Position numbers and translations under genes: made by a program. From Pontibacter korlensis (GTDB lineage Bacteria; Bacteroidota; Bacteroidia; Cytophagales; Hymenobacteraceae), in NCBI RefSeq assembly GCF_000973725.1, contig NZ_CP009621.1, forward strand, positions 1,369,501 to 1,433,500: a DNA stretch of 64,000 nt, in the 5' to 3' direction. Positions within the stretch are counted from its first letter, which is position 1. Each line of letters begins with the position of its first letter. Below are positions 15,624 through 25,814 of this stretch, one piece after another. Under the pieces are notes generated by a model. The model ran no database searches. It had not been told where the DNA came from and saw nothing but the letters and a program-made list of their open reading frames with translations.

Positions 15624-18600
15624 TTACCTTACTATCATCACGTAACCTTTAAACATTTTATCCTGGCCGTCGCAGAGCTTCACACGCACCATGTAGAAGT
15701 AGGTGCCCTCGCTCAGGTTGTCGCCGTCCCAGTCGTTTTTGTAAGACTTGCTGTGATATACCTCGTTGCCCCAGCGGTTAATGATCGTTACTTCGTTATC
15801 TGGGTAGTTTAACAGGTTCCTCACCTCCCAGCGGTCATGTGTGCCGTCGTTGTTAGGAGAGAACACGTTCGGGAAGTGTAGTTCGCTATTAGCCCTGATT
15901 GGCTGAGGCGTAATGTAAAGCGGCTCATCAGTACAGCCTCCGTTGCTCACCACCACTGAAATGTCGCCGTTACCAAACCCTGCGGTTACAGTAATCTTAG
16001 GTGTGCCCTGGCCAGAGGTGATAGACCATCCTGCCGGCACCGCCCATGTATAAGTAGTGGCACCCGGAACTGGCTCTACTTCATAGCTCAGGCCTTCGCA
16101 TGGCGTACTGGTATCTCTGATAACGGTAGCACCTTCAGCTGGCATAACAGCTACATCTAATGAGGCTGGATCTGTAGTACCGCATCCGTTTACACCTTTT
16201 ACTGAGATGGTGCCTGCATTTTGCCCTGCTCTTACGGTGACAGTTGCCGTACCTTGACCTGATACAATCTCCCAGCCTTGCGGAACCGTCCAGGAGTAAG
16301 AAGCGCTGTTGCTTGGGTTCTGAACTGTGTAGCTCACTGTACTGCCAGCGCAAATACCCGTTTCACCAACAATGGCTTCTGGAGCAACTGGCTTAGCTGG
16401 TGATGGCACAACTTCTAATTCAGCTGTTCCGCTAGCTTGGCAGCTGTTTACAGCCGTTACTCTGATTGTGCCAGCTGTGCCGTCTACTAGTACCTCGATT
16501 GTGTTTGTATTGTGGCCTGATACAATCTCCCATCCTGCCGGCACTTCCCAAATGTAAGAGTCTACATTTCCGGTGGTGTTGGCTGTTACGCTATATGTAG
16601 TGGTTACGTCCTGGCAAGGGTTTACTGACCCGATAGAAATCTCTGGTGTTACTGGAATAGATTGAGGCGCTACATCCACACTAGCTGTTCCTCCATTGCC
16701 GCAGGCATTTACAGTTGAAACCGTTACCTGGCCTGCCATTGTGCCGGCTGTAACCGTAATGCGGGTAGTTCCCTGACCAGAAGTGATAGTCCAGTCAGCA
16801 GGCACAGTCCATGCATAAGAAGCTGCACCGCTTACTGGGCTGATGCTGTACTCCAAGCCCTCAGTACCAAGGCAGAAGCTTCCTGTTGGAGCCGTTATCG
16901 CTCCTGGTGCAACCGGAGTATTGTCAGCTACTTCTACAGCCAATGTAGCAGTTCCGCTACCACCGCAGCTATTTGCAGCTGCTACAGTCACGTTACCTGC
17001 TGTTGTGCCCACTAACACTTCAATACTTGTAGAGCCTTGTCCGCTAAGTATCTCCCAGCCCTGAGGCACAGTCCATACATAAGAAGACGCTGTATTTACA
17101 GACTCAATGCTGTAGGTGGCAGTGCTGTTTGTACATGCTTGCGGCGACCCGGCTATTGGTCCTGGTGTGGCAGGTGGAGCTGTGTTAAGCAGAATGGCCC
17201 GCGAAATAGAACCGCCATCGCCGCACTCATTTAATGTAGTTACAGTAACAGTTCCAGCCACAGTACCGACCTGTACTACCACAGTTGCCGTTCCTTGACC
17301 AGATAGAATTGCCCAGCCCAGCGGTACGCTCCATGCATAACCTGATGCGCCATCTACTTCTTTAACAGAGAAAGTAGCCTCGCCTCGGGCACAAACATCA
17401 ACATTACCAAGTATAGCCTCTGGAGCAACCGGTGCTGTGGTTGATGGCACCACTTGCAGGCTACGCTCTATACCTGGCCCGCAGCTGTTTTCTGCTGATA
17501 CTCTTACTGCACCTCCTGTACCGTTTGTAATTACAACAATAGATGTTCCGTTGTTCTCTAGAATTCTCCAGCCTGACGGAACACTCCAGTTATACTTGAA
17601 AGCATCTTTTACTGGGTCAATGCTAAAGGTGTAGGTGGCGCCTACACATGGCACGGTGCTACCGTAGATTGGTCCAGGCATTCTTGGCACCTCACTAGTA
17701 ACCATAGCCGTTAGCTCCGACTCTTCAGTAACACCACAGGCATTAACCGCTCTCACAGTAATTACAGTCGATGCAGTGCCTGCATTTACAACTATTCTGG
17801 TTGTACCCTGACCAGAAACAATTTCCCAGCCATTATTATCGCCAACTGACCAGATATAGGAAGAGGCGTTTGCCACTGGCTCGATCGAGTATACTATATT
17901 TTGCTGTCCATTACATGCAGATGGCAACCCGTTGATAGCACCTGGCTGATCAGGGATTGATGGTAGCAGGGTTACATTTAGGCTAGCATCCGCTCCTGTG
18001 CCGCAATCATTTTCGCCTTTCACAGTTACTACTCCGCCTACTTTACCGGCAGTCACAGTTATACTGGCAGTACCTTGGCCCTCAGTGATGGTCCAGTCAG
18101 CAGGAACAGTCCAGATGTAGCTGTTCACACCTGCTATTGGATTCACACTGTACACGTAGTCAGTACCGTTCTCACAGACTTCTGCAGGACCATTGATAGG
18201 AGTAGGAGGGGAAGGAGGCGTTGTCTGAGGCACCACGTCAAGCTCGCTTACAGCACCAGTACCGCAACCGTTAATGGCGGTTACAGTAACCTTACCGTTA
18301 TTTGTACCTGTCTCTACTACAATTGAAGTTGTACCCTGACCAGAGACGATCGTCCAGCCAGCTGGCACAGTCCACACATAAGAGTTTGTACCAGTAACCT
18401 CTTCTATACTATAAGTAGCGTTATTCCCCACGCAACCATATTGCATACCAGATATCGGTCCTGGCTGCAGTGGCACATCTTCTGTTGGTACCACAGTTAA
18501 AGTACTTGGATCACTAGGACCGCAATCGTTCCAGGCTACCACAGTAATCTCACCGCCGTTAGCGTCAGTATTTACAACGATTTTAACAGTGCCCTGACCA

Positions 18601-20639
18601 GAAACAATTTCCCAGCCGCTTGGCACCGTCCACTCATAGCTTGTGGCATTGGCAATAGGCTCTACTGAGTATTCTAAACCAACTTGATTAATACAGGTAT
18701 TCACGTCGCCTATAATTTGACCCGGAGCTGGGCTTGGTGATGTTACTGGCTCTACTGGTTTAGAAATCGGCTCGCTAACACCACATCCGTTTTCAGTAAC
18801 TACTGTTATTTCACCGGCCGTGCTGCCTACTCTTACCATCACTTTTCTGGTACCCTGACCAGACTGGATTTCCCAGCCAGCAGGTACCGTCCAATTATAA
18901 CGCGTGGCTGTAGGCACTTCTGCCACCTCATAAGGTACCACCGTATCCAAGCACCCCTGTAAAGTGCCTATTATCTCTGAAGGCGCCTCTGGTGCAGCGT
19001 TGTTTACCTGTACATATAGCGTTTGTGGCTCACTGTCGCCACAGGCATTTGCAGCGATTACAGTTATAGTTCCGCTGTTATCCCCTGGATTTACAACAAC
19101 TTCTGTTAGGTTCTCCCCAGTCATTGTAGAGCCACCCCCTGATGCGAAAGTCCAGCCATTTGGCAGGGTCCATGTATAGGAAGATGCGTTTTCAACTGGT
19201 GCAATGCTATAAGTAACGCCTGTTGCACCCTGGCAAATAGCGTCAGGGCCAGAGATAGGCCTAGGCTGAGAAGGCACTCCTGATAATAATCTTAAATTAA
19301 CACTTCTTGAAGGACCAGGTCCGCAGCTATTACCAGGCGTAACCGTAATCCAACCAGTATTATCTGGGAAATTTGGATCATCACCTACCGTTACCTCTAT
19401 TCTTAGAGAGGCGTTAGGTGTATCAAGCTCCCTTACTACCAAGCCATTGGAAGCTACCCATTCATAATATGTAGCTCCCTCTACACTCTCAATGCTATAT
19501 ACAAGCACGTCTCCCCTACATATCTCTACAGGTCCGCTAATTTCTCTGATTTCTGATAGTAGCACGCAGAAACGTACAACACTGTCATCATTAGAATTTA
19601 CCTCATCAATATCCTCCCAAGAAACACTTACTAAGCTCGAATGAGAACCCGCTCTGTTAGCTTCTGCTTCAACAGTAATAGTTACTTCTTCTTGATACTT
19701 CAGCTCGGAAACCAGAAGACTGTTAGTCTTTTCTACATAAGATGTTTTGTTTGGCATAGAGGAAGTATAGCCCTTAACTAAGCCAATGAGCTGACCTAAA
19801 GGGATACTTACCCCTCTTGCATTAACAGGCCCATTATTGCGAACGGTAATGTTATAGGTAAGCTTCTCTCCTATTGTATACTTATCATCCCCGCTGACAC
19901 TCGGAAGCATAGAGAGTTGAACAGCTAAGTCAGTAGGGTGATTTAAAGAATTGCTGCTAAAGATAATAGACCCTGCTTGAGTAGGCGAGATTACTCGGCC
20001 CCTTAACCGGGCTCCATCCTCCATCGTGATCTTGCCTTTGGCAAAGATGTTACCCCGCGCGGCCCCTCCACTCTTTACCACCACATTTCCGTCAACCAGC
20101 CAGAAAAGATTAATCCCCACAGCATTACTTTGCAGTTCATACTTTTCTACTCTTCCTATAGTAAGGTCGCCCTTAACTTTGATGATAAAGACAGGATTAC
20201 TCTGCGAAGCTCCGTTTAACTTCAGTATTGATCCGTCATCTAGTGAGGCAGCTCCGTTTATTACATGAACACCAGGGTTCAAAGTTGCACCACTAAGGTT
20301 ACCATTAGAAATGGTATTGGTAGCTGTTAAACTGGCCATATAAGCCATGGCATCCAGAGCATCTGCCACAGCTTGTTTGGCCAAGTCGTCATTCTTGTGG
20401 ATGCCTCGTACAGCTGTGCCTTCACTGCCTTCATCTGGCAAGAAACCAGTCAAGTTACCGTCAGACACTCCAACCTTACCTTGCACCGTAGTTTTACCAG
20501 TGCTCGAAATACTAGATGATGCGACTGCTCCAAATTCGTACAGAGCTCCAAGAGTTGGCGCCTGCTGAGCAAGAACCCCAACAGACATCATGCAAAAGCA
20601 CACTAGCGATAGTATGACTTTTTCTAACCAGCTTCTCAT
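15624..20639 (-). CDS. Giant surface adhesin: DUF3494 ice-binding-like domain, 14 PKD-like repeats, T9SS type B sorting domain
   Basis: A 1671-residue secreted protein. Signal peptide (ends VLAQQ); residues about 27-235 resemble DUF3494 (APTLGALYEFGAVAS ... GNIFAKGKITMEDGARLRGRV ... AGSIIF), the fold of type I ice-binding proteins. A DUF11-like Ig module follows (about 240-360), then 14 tandem repeats of about 85 residues with consensus SYxWTVPxGWxIxSGQGT, each with one Cys near its start and a CG near its end. The C-terminus (FPNVFSPNNDG, NRWGNEVY, DGDNLSEGTYFYMV) is the gliding-motility/T9SS type B domain. Surface anchoring via the adjacent SprF-like protein is expected. Ice, surface or partner-cell binding are all possible; ligand unproven. 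Confidence 0.9.
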   Translation of the reverse strand: MRSWLEKVILSLVCFCMMSVGVLAQQAPTLGALYEFGAVASSSISSTGKTTVQGKVGVSDGNLTGFLPDEGSEGTAVRGIHKNDDLAKQAVADALDAMAYMASLTATNTISNGNLSGATLNPGVHVINGAASLDDGSILKLNGASQSNPVFIIKVKGDLTIGRVEKYELQSNAVGINLFWLVDGNVVVKSGGAARGNIFAKGKITMEDGARLRGRVISPTQAGSIIFSSNSLNHPTDLAVQLSMLPSVSGDDKYTIGEKLTYNITVRNNGPVNARGVSIPLGQLIGLVKGYTSSMPNKTSYVEKTNSLLVSELKYQEEVTITVEAEANRAGSHSSLVSVSWEDIDEVNSNDDSVVRFCVLLSEIREISGPVEICRGDVLVYSIESVEGATYYEWVASNGLVVRELDTPNASLRIEVTVGDDPNFPDNTGWITVTPGNSCGPGPSRSVNLRLLSGVPSQPRPISGPDAICQGATGVTYSIAPVENASSYTWTLPNGWTFASGGGSTMTGENLTEVVVNPGDNSGTITVIAANACGDSEPQTLYVQVNNAAPEAPSEIIGTLQGCLDTVVPYEVAEVPTATRYNWTVPAGWEIQSGQGTRKVMVRVGSTAGEITVVTENGCGVSEPISKPVEPVTSPSPAPGQIIGDVNTCINQVGLEYSVEPIANATSYEWTVPSGWEIVSGQGTVKIVVNTDANGGEITVVAWNDCGPSDPSTLTVVPTEDVPLQPGPISGMQYGCVGNNATYSIEEVTGTNSYVWTVPAGWTIVSGQGTTSIVVETGTNNGKVTVTAINGCGTGAVSELDVVPQTTPPSPPTPINGPAEVCENGTDYVYSVNPIAGVNSYIWTVPADWTITEGQGTASITVTAGKVGGVVTVKGENDCGTGADASLNVTLLPSIPDQPGAINGLPSACNGQQNIVYSIEPVANASSYIWSVGDNNGWEIVSGQGTTRIVVNAGTASTVITVRAVNACGVTEESELTAMVTSEVPRMPGPIYGSTVPCVGATYTFSIDPVKDAFKYNWSVPSGWRILENNGTSIVVITNGTGGAVRVSAENSCGPGIERSLQVVPSTTAPVAPEAILGNVDVCARGEATFSVKEVDGASGYAWSVPLGWAILSGQGTATVVVQVGTVAGTVTVTTLNECGDGGSISRAILLNTAPPATPGPIAGSPQACTNSTATYSIESVNTASSYVWTVPQGWEILSGQGSTSIEVLVGTTAGNVTVAAANSCGGSGTATLAVEVADNTPVAPGAITAPTGSFCLGTEGLEYSISPVSGAASYAWTVPADWTITSGQGTTRITVTAGTMAGQVTVSTVNACGNGGTASVDVAPQSIPVTPEISIGSVNPCQDVTTTYSVTANTTGNVDSYIWEVPAGWEIVSGHNTNTIEVLVDGTAGTIRVTAVNSCQASGTAELEVVPSPAKPVAPEAIVGETGICAGSTVSYTVQNPSNSASYSWTVPQGWEIVSGQGTATVTVRAGQNAGTISVKGVNGCGTTDPASLDVAVMPAEGATVIRDTSTPCEGLSYEVEPVPGATTYTWAVPAGWSITSGQGTPKITVTAGFGNGDISVVVSNGGCTDEPLYITPQPIRANSELHFPNVFSPNNDGTHDRWEVRNLLNYPDNEVTIINRWGNEVYHSKSYKNDWDGDNLSEGTYFYMVRVKLCDGQDKMFKGYVMIVR
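15895..19560 (-). repeat. Fourteen tandem PKD-like repeats inside the DUF3494 adhesin
   Basis: Units of about 255-270 bases (85-90 residues), each with a Trp-Thr-Val-Pro core and GW 5-6 residues later. Copies are related but clearly diverged, so they are not recent duplications. The unusually regular two-cysteine pattern suggests one disulfide per repeat in an oxidising extracellular setting. Boundaries are approximate. Confidence 0.8.
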
Positions 20640-21164
20640 TAAATTAATAGTAAAATTTTCTTATAAATTCTTTATTTGAAGTGAAACATTGAGTTCTGCT
20701 CTGGCGTACTACATTGTACTAAATCAACCACTTCTGCCGGTGATAACTCATTGAGTCAGTTTTTCTGGTGCAATATTAGACTTTAAAAGTAACATTGAAA
20801 AATTATTAAAACTGCACTCTACATTTATCCTCTATAATACACCTAAAATTTCACAATTTTTGGTGCAACACCGTATTTACTCAAAAGTTAAAATAATTTC
20901 ACCCGCAATCAATATAAGATCATATAGATAATGCTATTTCTATTGCTTCGGCGGCATTATTCTATAACTATAAATACACTTGCCTGCACCAATTATTTTT
21001 TGCACTTATACCTTATTGCGACCCCACACAACCCTATAACATCACATACAGGTCCTGCAAAAAAAATTTAAGAATAAACTGATAATAAATCAAATTGCCC
21101 TGGCTACTGCGTTTACAGTGGCCAGGGCAATTTGATTTATAGGACGATTAAGACTAGTTAAGTC
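20640..21164. other. AT-rich intergenic region between the two adhesin modules
   Basis: About 525 bases without a credible gene, rich in A/T runs. It must hold the promoter of the 1671-residue adhesin, and its far end holds the terminator of the upstream module (21087-21138). The phrase TGGTGCAA/TTGCACCA recurs at least twice (near 20769 and 20860). I find no clear -33/-7 pair. Confidence 0.4.
21087..21138 (-). terminator. Terminator of the second adhesin-SprF module
   Basis: Eighteen-base perfect arms (21087-21104 and 21121-21138) with GC-rich core and A/T-rich outer ends, located 27 bases after the SprF-like stop. It separates the two adhesin transcription units. Confidence 0.85.
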
Positions 21165-22127
21165 TTACCACACCCACTGCGGACAAATGATGCGATTGTC
21201 GTTGAGCAGCTTAAAGCCAAGAACAACTTCATGCGTACCTGCACTTACCCGATTTAAGTCTGAAGTAGTAAAGTCATAGGAGTAGGAGAGGTCTAGTAAT
21301 GGGCTGATGTATACACCAACCATTGCCACCAGGGCATCTTCGTGGCGGTAGGAGCCACCGACCCAGAAGCGCTCGGCGTACATTACACGCAAACTGGCAT
21401 CGATAGAGGCCGGACTTGGATCGGCAAGCTTCACCATAACGGACGGAATGATATCTATATTTTCCGTAGGCTCCAGACGATAACTACCTGTTATAAAGTA
21501 GTGCCGCTGCAAGGGCAGTGCTGCCTCACCACGCCTGTCGGCATTAAAGCTGCCGGCATCTTCTAACAGCTGCGCTCCCGCTACGCCCACCGAAAAGTTA
21601 CGCGAATAGAGCCATAGACCTAAGTTCAGATCCAGCACCGTATTGTTGATGTTGCCCCCACCTAGCAGCGGGTCGTTCTCGTTGGAGAAGTCGAGCTCGT
21701 TAGAGTTGACAGAGTTGCGTATTACCCCCGTAGACACGCCTCCCGAAACATTCAGGCTGGTGGTAAGGGGCAGGTGATAAGCATAAGAAACGTTTACTCC
21801 TGTGCGGCGCAAGGGGCCTGTTTTATCAGTGTGTATTGTTGCCCCCACACCATGGTGCGCTAAAGCCCGATGATATTTGTTGCTTGCCGCACCTTTATTC
21901 AGTGGGGTGTGAGCCGACACATAGTAGGTGCTTGGCGCCCCATCTATGCCTACCCACTGCCGCCGATGGCTAAGCCTGATGTCGGCATAGTCCTCAATAC
22001 CTGAAATAGCTGGGTTTAGCAGGTAGTTGTTAAGCATGTATTGACTGTACTGGGGCCGTTGCTGCCCCACAGCCTGCATGGCTACGGCAAAAAGAAGCGA
22101 AAGTATAAGTATGAGCGGCTTAGTCAT
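21165..22127 (-). CDS. PorP/SprF family type IX secretion outer-membrane protein (second copy)
   Basis: 320 residues with a signal peptide (ends AVGQQ) followed by RPQYSQYMLNNYLLNPAISGIED, the family opening, and RLSHRRQWVGIDGAPSTYYVSAHTPL, which parallels the first copy. The stop of the adhesin gene lies 3 bases upstream, so the two are translationally and transcriptionally linked. It is probably the dedicated partner of the 1227-residue adhesin. No OmpA-family gene follows this copy, in contrast to the first module. Confidence 0.92.
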   Translation of the reverse strand: MTKPLILILSLLFAVAMQAVGQQRPQYSQYMLNNYLLNPAISGIEDYADIRLSHRRQWVGIDGAPSTYYVSAHTPLNKGAASNKYHRALAHHGVGATIHTDKTGPLRRTGVNVSYAYHLPLTTSLNVSGGVSTGVIRNSVNSNELDFSNENDPLLGGGNINNTVLDLNLGLWLYSRNFSVGVAGAQLLEDAGSFNADRRGEAALPLQRHYFITGSYRLEPTENIDIIPSVMVKLADPSPASIDASLRVMYAERFWVGGSYRHEDALVAMVGVYISPLLDLSYSYDFTTSDLNRVSAGTHEVVLGFKLLNDNRIICPQWVW

Positions 22128-22130
22128 GTC

Positions 22131-25100
22131 TTATCGGATAATAGTCACGTTACCAGAAATCGGCTGTTCGTTTGTGCTGCGCAGGTAAATGAGATAGTAA
22201 TAAGTTGCCACAGGCAGCTCCTTTCCGTTGTAGGTACCATCCCAAGGTTCGCCGTAGCCTCTCGAGCTAAAGACTTTGTTACCCCAGCGGTTAAAGACCT
22301 CTACCCGCATATCCGGATAGTTCTGATAGTTCTTTATTTCCCACACCTCATTCACATTATCGCCATTAGGAGTGAAGGCATTCGGCACATCTATAGCCGG
22401 AATCACCTCTACTGTTACACTAGCTGTATCTACACAGCCTTCCGCTGTAGTTATTGTAAGGGTGTAAGTGGTAGTTTCCTCAGGTCTTGCAATTGGGTTC
22501 TGCAGGGAAGGGTCGTTTAGCCCTGTAGCTGGCTCCCACAGATAAGTAGCACCACCGGAGCCACGTAACTCAGCAGGCTGCCCTTGTATAATGGTCACAT
22601 CTTCGCCTGCATTGGCCTCAGGTATTACTACGGTTATGGTGGCTGGCGTCCGCACGGCGCTGGTACACTGCTGGCCATTCACGGCCTCTACATAGTAGGT
22701 TGCCGACTGTGTGACGTTATCCACAGGAAACTCTGCGCCTATGAAAACTGGGTTACCGCCTGTGGAGGAAGTATACCATCTGTACTCCAAGCCATTGGCA
22801 TTGGCAACTGCCAGTGTAGCAGACTCCCCGAAGCAAGCTGTGGCATTGTTCACCGTCAACGTAGGCGCTTCCGGCAACGGAAGTATACTTATACTTGCTA
22901 CATTAGAAGTATCCGAACAGCCACCGGAGAACACAATTCTACGGAACCAGGTATCGCGGTTGAGCGCGCCGGGCTGATAATTCTGCCCTGTGTTCGTGCC
23001 TGCAGCTTCCACAAAGCCTGCATCAGGACCTACTGTGCTGCTCTCCCATAGGTAAGTGTAGCCTCCGGCACCATCTGTTGGCGTACTTCCGTTAATCTGC
23101 GGTGGCTCCTGCGATTGGCACACATCAGGCTGTGTGGCCGTAATGGTGTTGTTGCGCAAAGCAGGAGCCACTCTTATCTCCAGCGCCTCAGAAGTATTGG
23201 TGCCACAGGAGGCCGAGGTTACCACGCGGCGGAACCAAGTGGTAGTGGTAAGTATACCCGGTGAATAATTCTGCCCGTTGTTAATACCAGCAGCATCTCT
23301 AAAACCTGTGTCTGGTCCGGTGGTGCTACTTTCCCAGCGGTAAGTATAGCTGCCGCTGCCGCCTGTTGGTTCAGTGCCGTTTAGTATAGGTGACGCGGTG
23401 CCAACACATACCTGCTCTTGCTCGGCGCTGATCTCGTTATTCTCCAGACTTGGGAAAAGCACAATCCGCACGGCTTCTGAGTAAGATGTACAACCGCCGG
23501 AAGTAACTGCCCTTCGGAACCAGGTTTCGCCCTGTCGTAGCGCACCAGCCGGTATCGTATAGTTCACATCATCGTTTGTGCCAGGAGCTGCTGCAAAGCC
23601 CTCATCAGGGCCGGCTGAACTCACCTCCCACAGGAAAGTATATGGTCTGCCACCGCCACCTGTAGGCTCTGAACCAATAAGTTGTCCGGGTGTGTCACCT
23701 TCGCAAACTTCTGTTGGCTCGGCAGTGATAGTGTTGGCGTTGGCTGGCACCGGATCTACCGCTATAATTGACACTACATTGCTTATGTTCTCAGAGCAAC
23801 TACCGGAAAATACTACGCGTCTAAACCATGTATTACCTGAGACTGCCTGCGTAGGCGTATAATCTTTTGTATTGTTTGTGCCGGGAGCCGCCGTAAAGCC
23901 GGCAGTTGGACTGGTGGTACTGATCTCCCAGCGGTAGCGAGGCGCTGCGCCCGGGGCTCCGCCAGTAGGGGTGGAACCGGTGATAGTTGGCGGCACGGCA
24001 CCTTTACACAGGCTCTGCACCTGCTCTCCCTGTACCTCTATGGTGTTATCTGCAATAGCTGGCACTACCGTGATCGGTACTGGTGTAAAGTCGCTGATAC
24101 AGATAACGCTGTTAGCTGTATCTATAGCCGCTACATAATAAGTTACATCGTTTGTTAAAGATGGTGTAGTGAAGGTAGGTCCTGTAAAGATTGGAGCAGC
24201 AGCAGGATCGTTAGTGTCAAACCAAGCAAATATTGGCCCCGGCCCTGAAGGGGTGAGCTCCACCATATCGCCTTCACAAGCTGTAACTGGCGTTTGTACA
24301 ATAGGCGCTGCTGGTTGCTGTAGTATAACCACCTCCTGCACAGGCGCTGGCTGCCCTTGATAAATAGCATTAGAGCTACCACACTCGTTTATGGCTTCCA
24401 CCGAGACAGTATACCTACCGGGCTGCGTGAACTGGTGCCGGTACTGGAAAACATCAGAATTGAAGGTTTGTGTAGTGCTTACCGGCCCAGTAATTGTAAG
24501 TCTTACAGTAATATTTTCGCCTAGGTTTTTGTCTACAAACATGCCGCCACCAAGTCCACCTCCAGGACCACTGCTGCTATAGTCTATCTCGGTAGGGCCG
24601 CATACAGTAACACTTGGCGGTAACTGCACCTGTGGCCACCCTACCACAATACCCTGCGAGGTAGTATCAGACTCACAGCCATTGGTTACGATTTGCTCTA
24701 TTGTATAAACTCCCGATTGCGTGAACCTAATGCTAGGCTCGGCAGAGGCAGAATCACCTGTTTCGAAAGTCCACCCTTGCTCCGGCTGCACCGACCACTT
24801 ATATGTAAGACCCCCTCCGGTGGCACTATCAGCCAATGTCACAATAATTGGCACGCAAGGAGGCTGCTGATCTTCTTCTACCCGCTCCTTGTTCTCTACG
24901 GAAAAGTTAGCTTTAGGCTCTTTATTAACATTAAACTCCTGTGTAAACGTCACCTCACACCCATTACCCGCAATCGCTCTGATAATTATAGGGAACGTCC
25001 CAATGGTATCATAGGCGGTAGGGTTGGAGATTGGGAAGTCGCCGCGGTTATACTGCTGCTCAGGTTCGCCATTTCCCCAATCTACAAAGTAGGTGCGTAT

Positions 25101-25814
25101 GTTTGACAGGTAGGGCTCTACTGTTTCATTGGCGATAACTGCAAAAACCTCTATTTCATCATCCTCTACAGAGTCAGGTAAACATACCTGAAAGTTCTGC
25201 TCTTCTGAGAAGTTTAATTCTGGCAAACGGTTTACAACCACATTTCTGCGCACAGTGTCTGTCTCACAACCTACCGCATTGGTTGCAAATGCCTTCACCT
25301 CAAAAGTTTCAGCATCCACTCCTATAGCAGTGTAAGTATGTGTTACTTCTGAGCCTCTGGCTGTACTACCATCACCAAAAAGCCAAGTATATGTTACATC
25401 AGGCTGAGGTGCATTAACAGAAAATGTTAGTTGGTCACCAGAGCATATAGGGTTTCCAGGAGCTGGAGTAGGGGTGACAATATAATTGAAAGGGTTGGGC
25501 TGCGGATTAACTGTGATCACTCTCTCGCTGGAGGTCGCTGTTTGGCAAGTAGCACCTGACACCCGCACCTGATAGCTTCCAGGTTCGCTCACCTCCAGCC
25601 TTTGCCCTGTCTGGCCGGGTAAATCTGCACCGTCCCTTATCCATTGATAAGTGTATCCTTCAGGCGCAACCAACTCAGTAGTTTCTCCCTGACAAAGCAC
25701 AGTTCGCCCGTTAACGGTTACGTTAGTAGGACACTGCGCCCAACTAGAATGGCTAAGCAGTAGAAGCAAAGGAAGCAAGCTAAGAAACAAATACCTTTGA
25801 AAAAGAAGGTGCAT
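22131..25814 (-). CDS. Large surface protein with PKD/Ig-like domains, four TWFRR repeats and T9SS type B sorting domain
   Basis: 1227 residues. A signal peptide (ends SWAQ) is followed by an Ig-like domain (TVLCQGETTELVAPEGYTYQWI), a PKD domain (ICSGDQLTFSV ... YTWLFGDGSTARGSEVTHTY) and further Ig/PKD modules to about residue 590. Four repeats of about 95 residues then follow with consensus GSxPTGGxG-YTYxWESSTxGPDxGF and ending TWFRRVV. Another Ig module and a proline/threonine-rich segment lead to the type B CTD (NAFTPNGDNVNEVWEI, NRWGNKVF, PVATYYYLIYL). It is a cargo of T9SS, probably an adhesin or matrix protein; no enzymatic motif seen. Encoded directly upstream of its SprF-like partner. 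Confidence 0.9.
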   Translation of the reverse strand: MHLLFQRYLFLSLLPLLLLLSHSSWAQCPTNVTVNGRTVLCQGETTELVAPEGYTYQWIRDGADLPGQTGQRLEVSEPGSYQVRVSGATCQTATSSERVITVNPQPNPFNYIVTPTPAPGNPICSGDQLTFSVNAPQPDVTYTWLFGDGSTARGSEVTHTYTAIGVDAETFEVKAFATNAVGCETDTVRRNVVVNRLPELNFSEEQNFQVCLPDSVEDDEIEVFAVIANETVEPYLSNIRTYFVDWGNGEPEQQYNRGDFPISNPTAYDTIGTFPIIIRAIAGNGCEVTFTQEFNVNKEPKANFSVENKERVEEDQQPPCVPIIVTLADSATGGGLTYKWSVQPEQGWTFETGDSASAEPSIRFTQSGVYTIEQIVTNGCESDTTSQGIVVGWPQVQLPPSVTVCGPTEIDYSSSGPGGGLGGGMFVDKNLGENITVRLTITGPVSTTQTFNSDVFQYRHQFTQPGRYTVSVEAINECGSSNAIYQGQPAPVQEVVILQQPAAPIVQTPVTACEGDMVELTPSGPGPIFAWFDTNDPAAAPIFTGPTFTTPSLTNDVTYYVAAIDTANSVICISDFTPVPITVVPAIADNTIEVQGEQVQSLCKGAVPPTITGSTPTGGAPGAAPRYRWEISTTSPTAGFTAAPGTNNTKDYTPTQAVSGNTWFRRVVFSGSCSENISNVVSIIAVDPVPANANTITAEPTEVCEGDTPGQLIGSEPTGGGGRPYTFLWEVSSAGPDEGFAAAPGTNDDVNYTIPAGALRQGETWFRRAVTSGGCTSYSEAVRIVLFPSLENNEISAEQEQVCVGTASPILNGTEPTGGSGSYTYRWESSTTGPDTGFRDAAGINNGQNYSPGILTTTTWFRRVVTSASCGTNTSEALEIRVAPALRNNTITATQPDVCQSQEPPQINGSTPTDGAGGYTYLWESSTVGPDAGFVEAAGTNTGQNYQPGALNRDTWFRRIVFSGGCSDTSNVASISILPLPEAPTLTVNNATACFGESATLAVANANGLEYRWYTSSTGGNPVFIGAEFPVDNVTQSATYYVEAVNGQQCTSAVRTPATITVVIPEANAGEDVTIIQGQPAELRGSGGATYLWEPATGLNDPSLQNPIARPEETTTYTLTITTAEGCVDTASVTVEVIPAIDVPNAFTPNGDNVNEVWEIKNYQNYPDMRVEVFNRWGNKVFSSRGYGEPWDGTYNGKELPVATYYYLIYLRSTNEQPISGNVTIIR
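22880..24050 (-). repeat. Four tandem TWFRR repeats in the 1227-residue surface protein
   Basis: Units of about 280-290 bases. Each contains a Cys-Gly near the start, PTGG, WESSTxGPDxGF, GTNxxxNY and TWFRR(V/A/I)V. Divergence between copies is moderate. Boundaries are approximate. Confidence 0.75.

Noticed and set aside
15895-19560. Regularly spaced repeats that might suggest a CRISPR or satellite array
   Set aside because: Units are about 260 bases, in frame, diverged, and encode PKD-like protein repeats.
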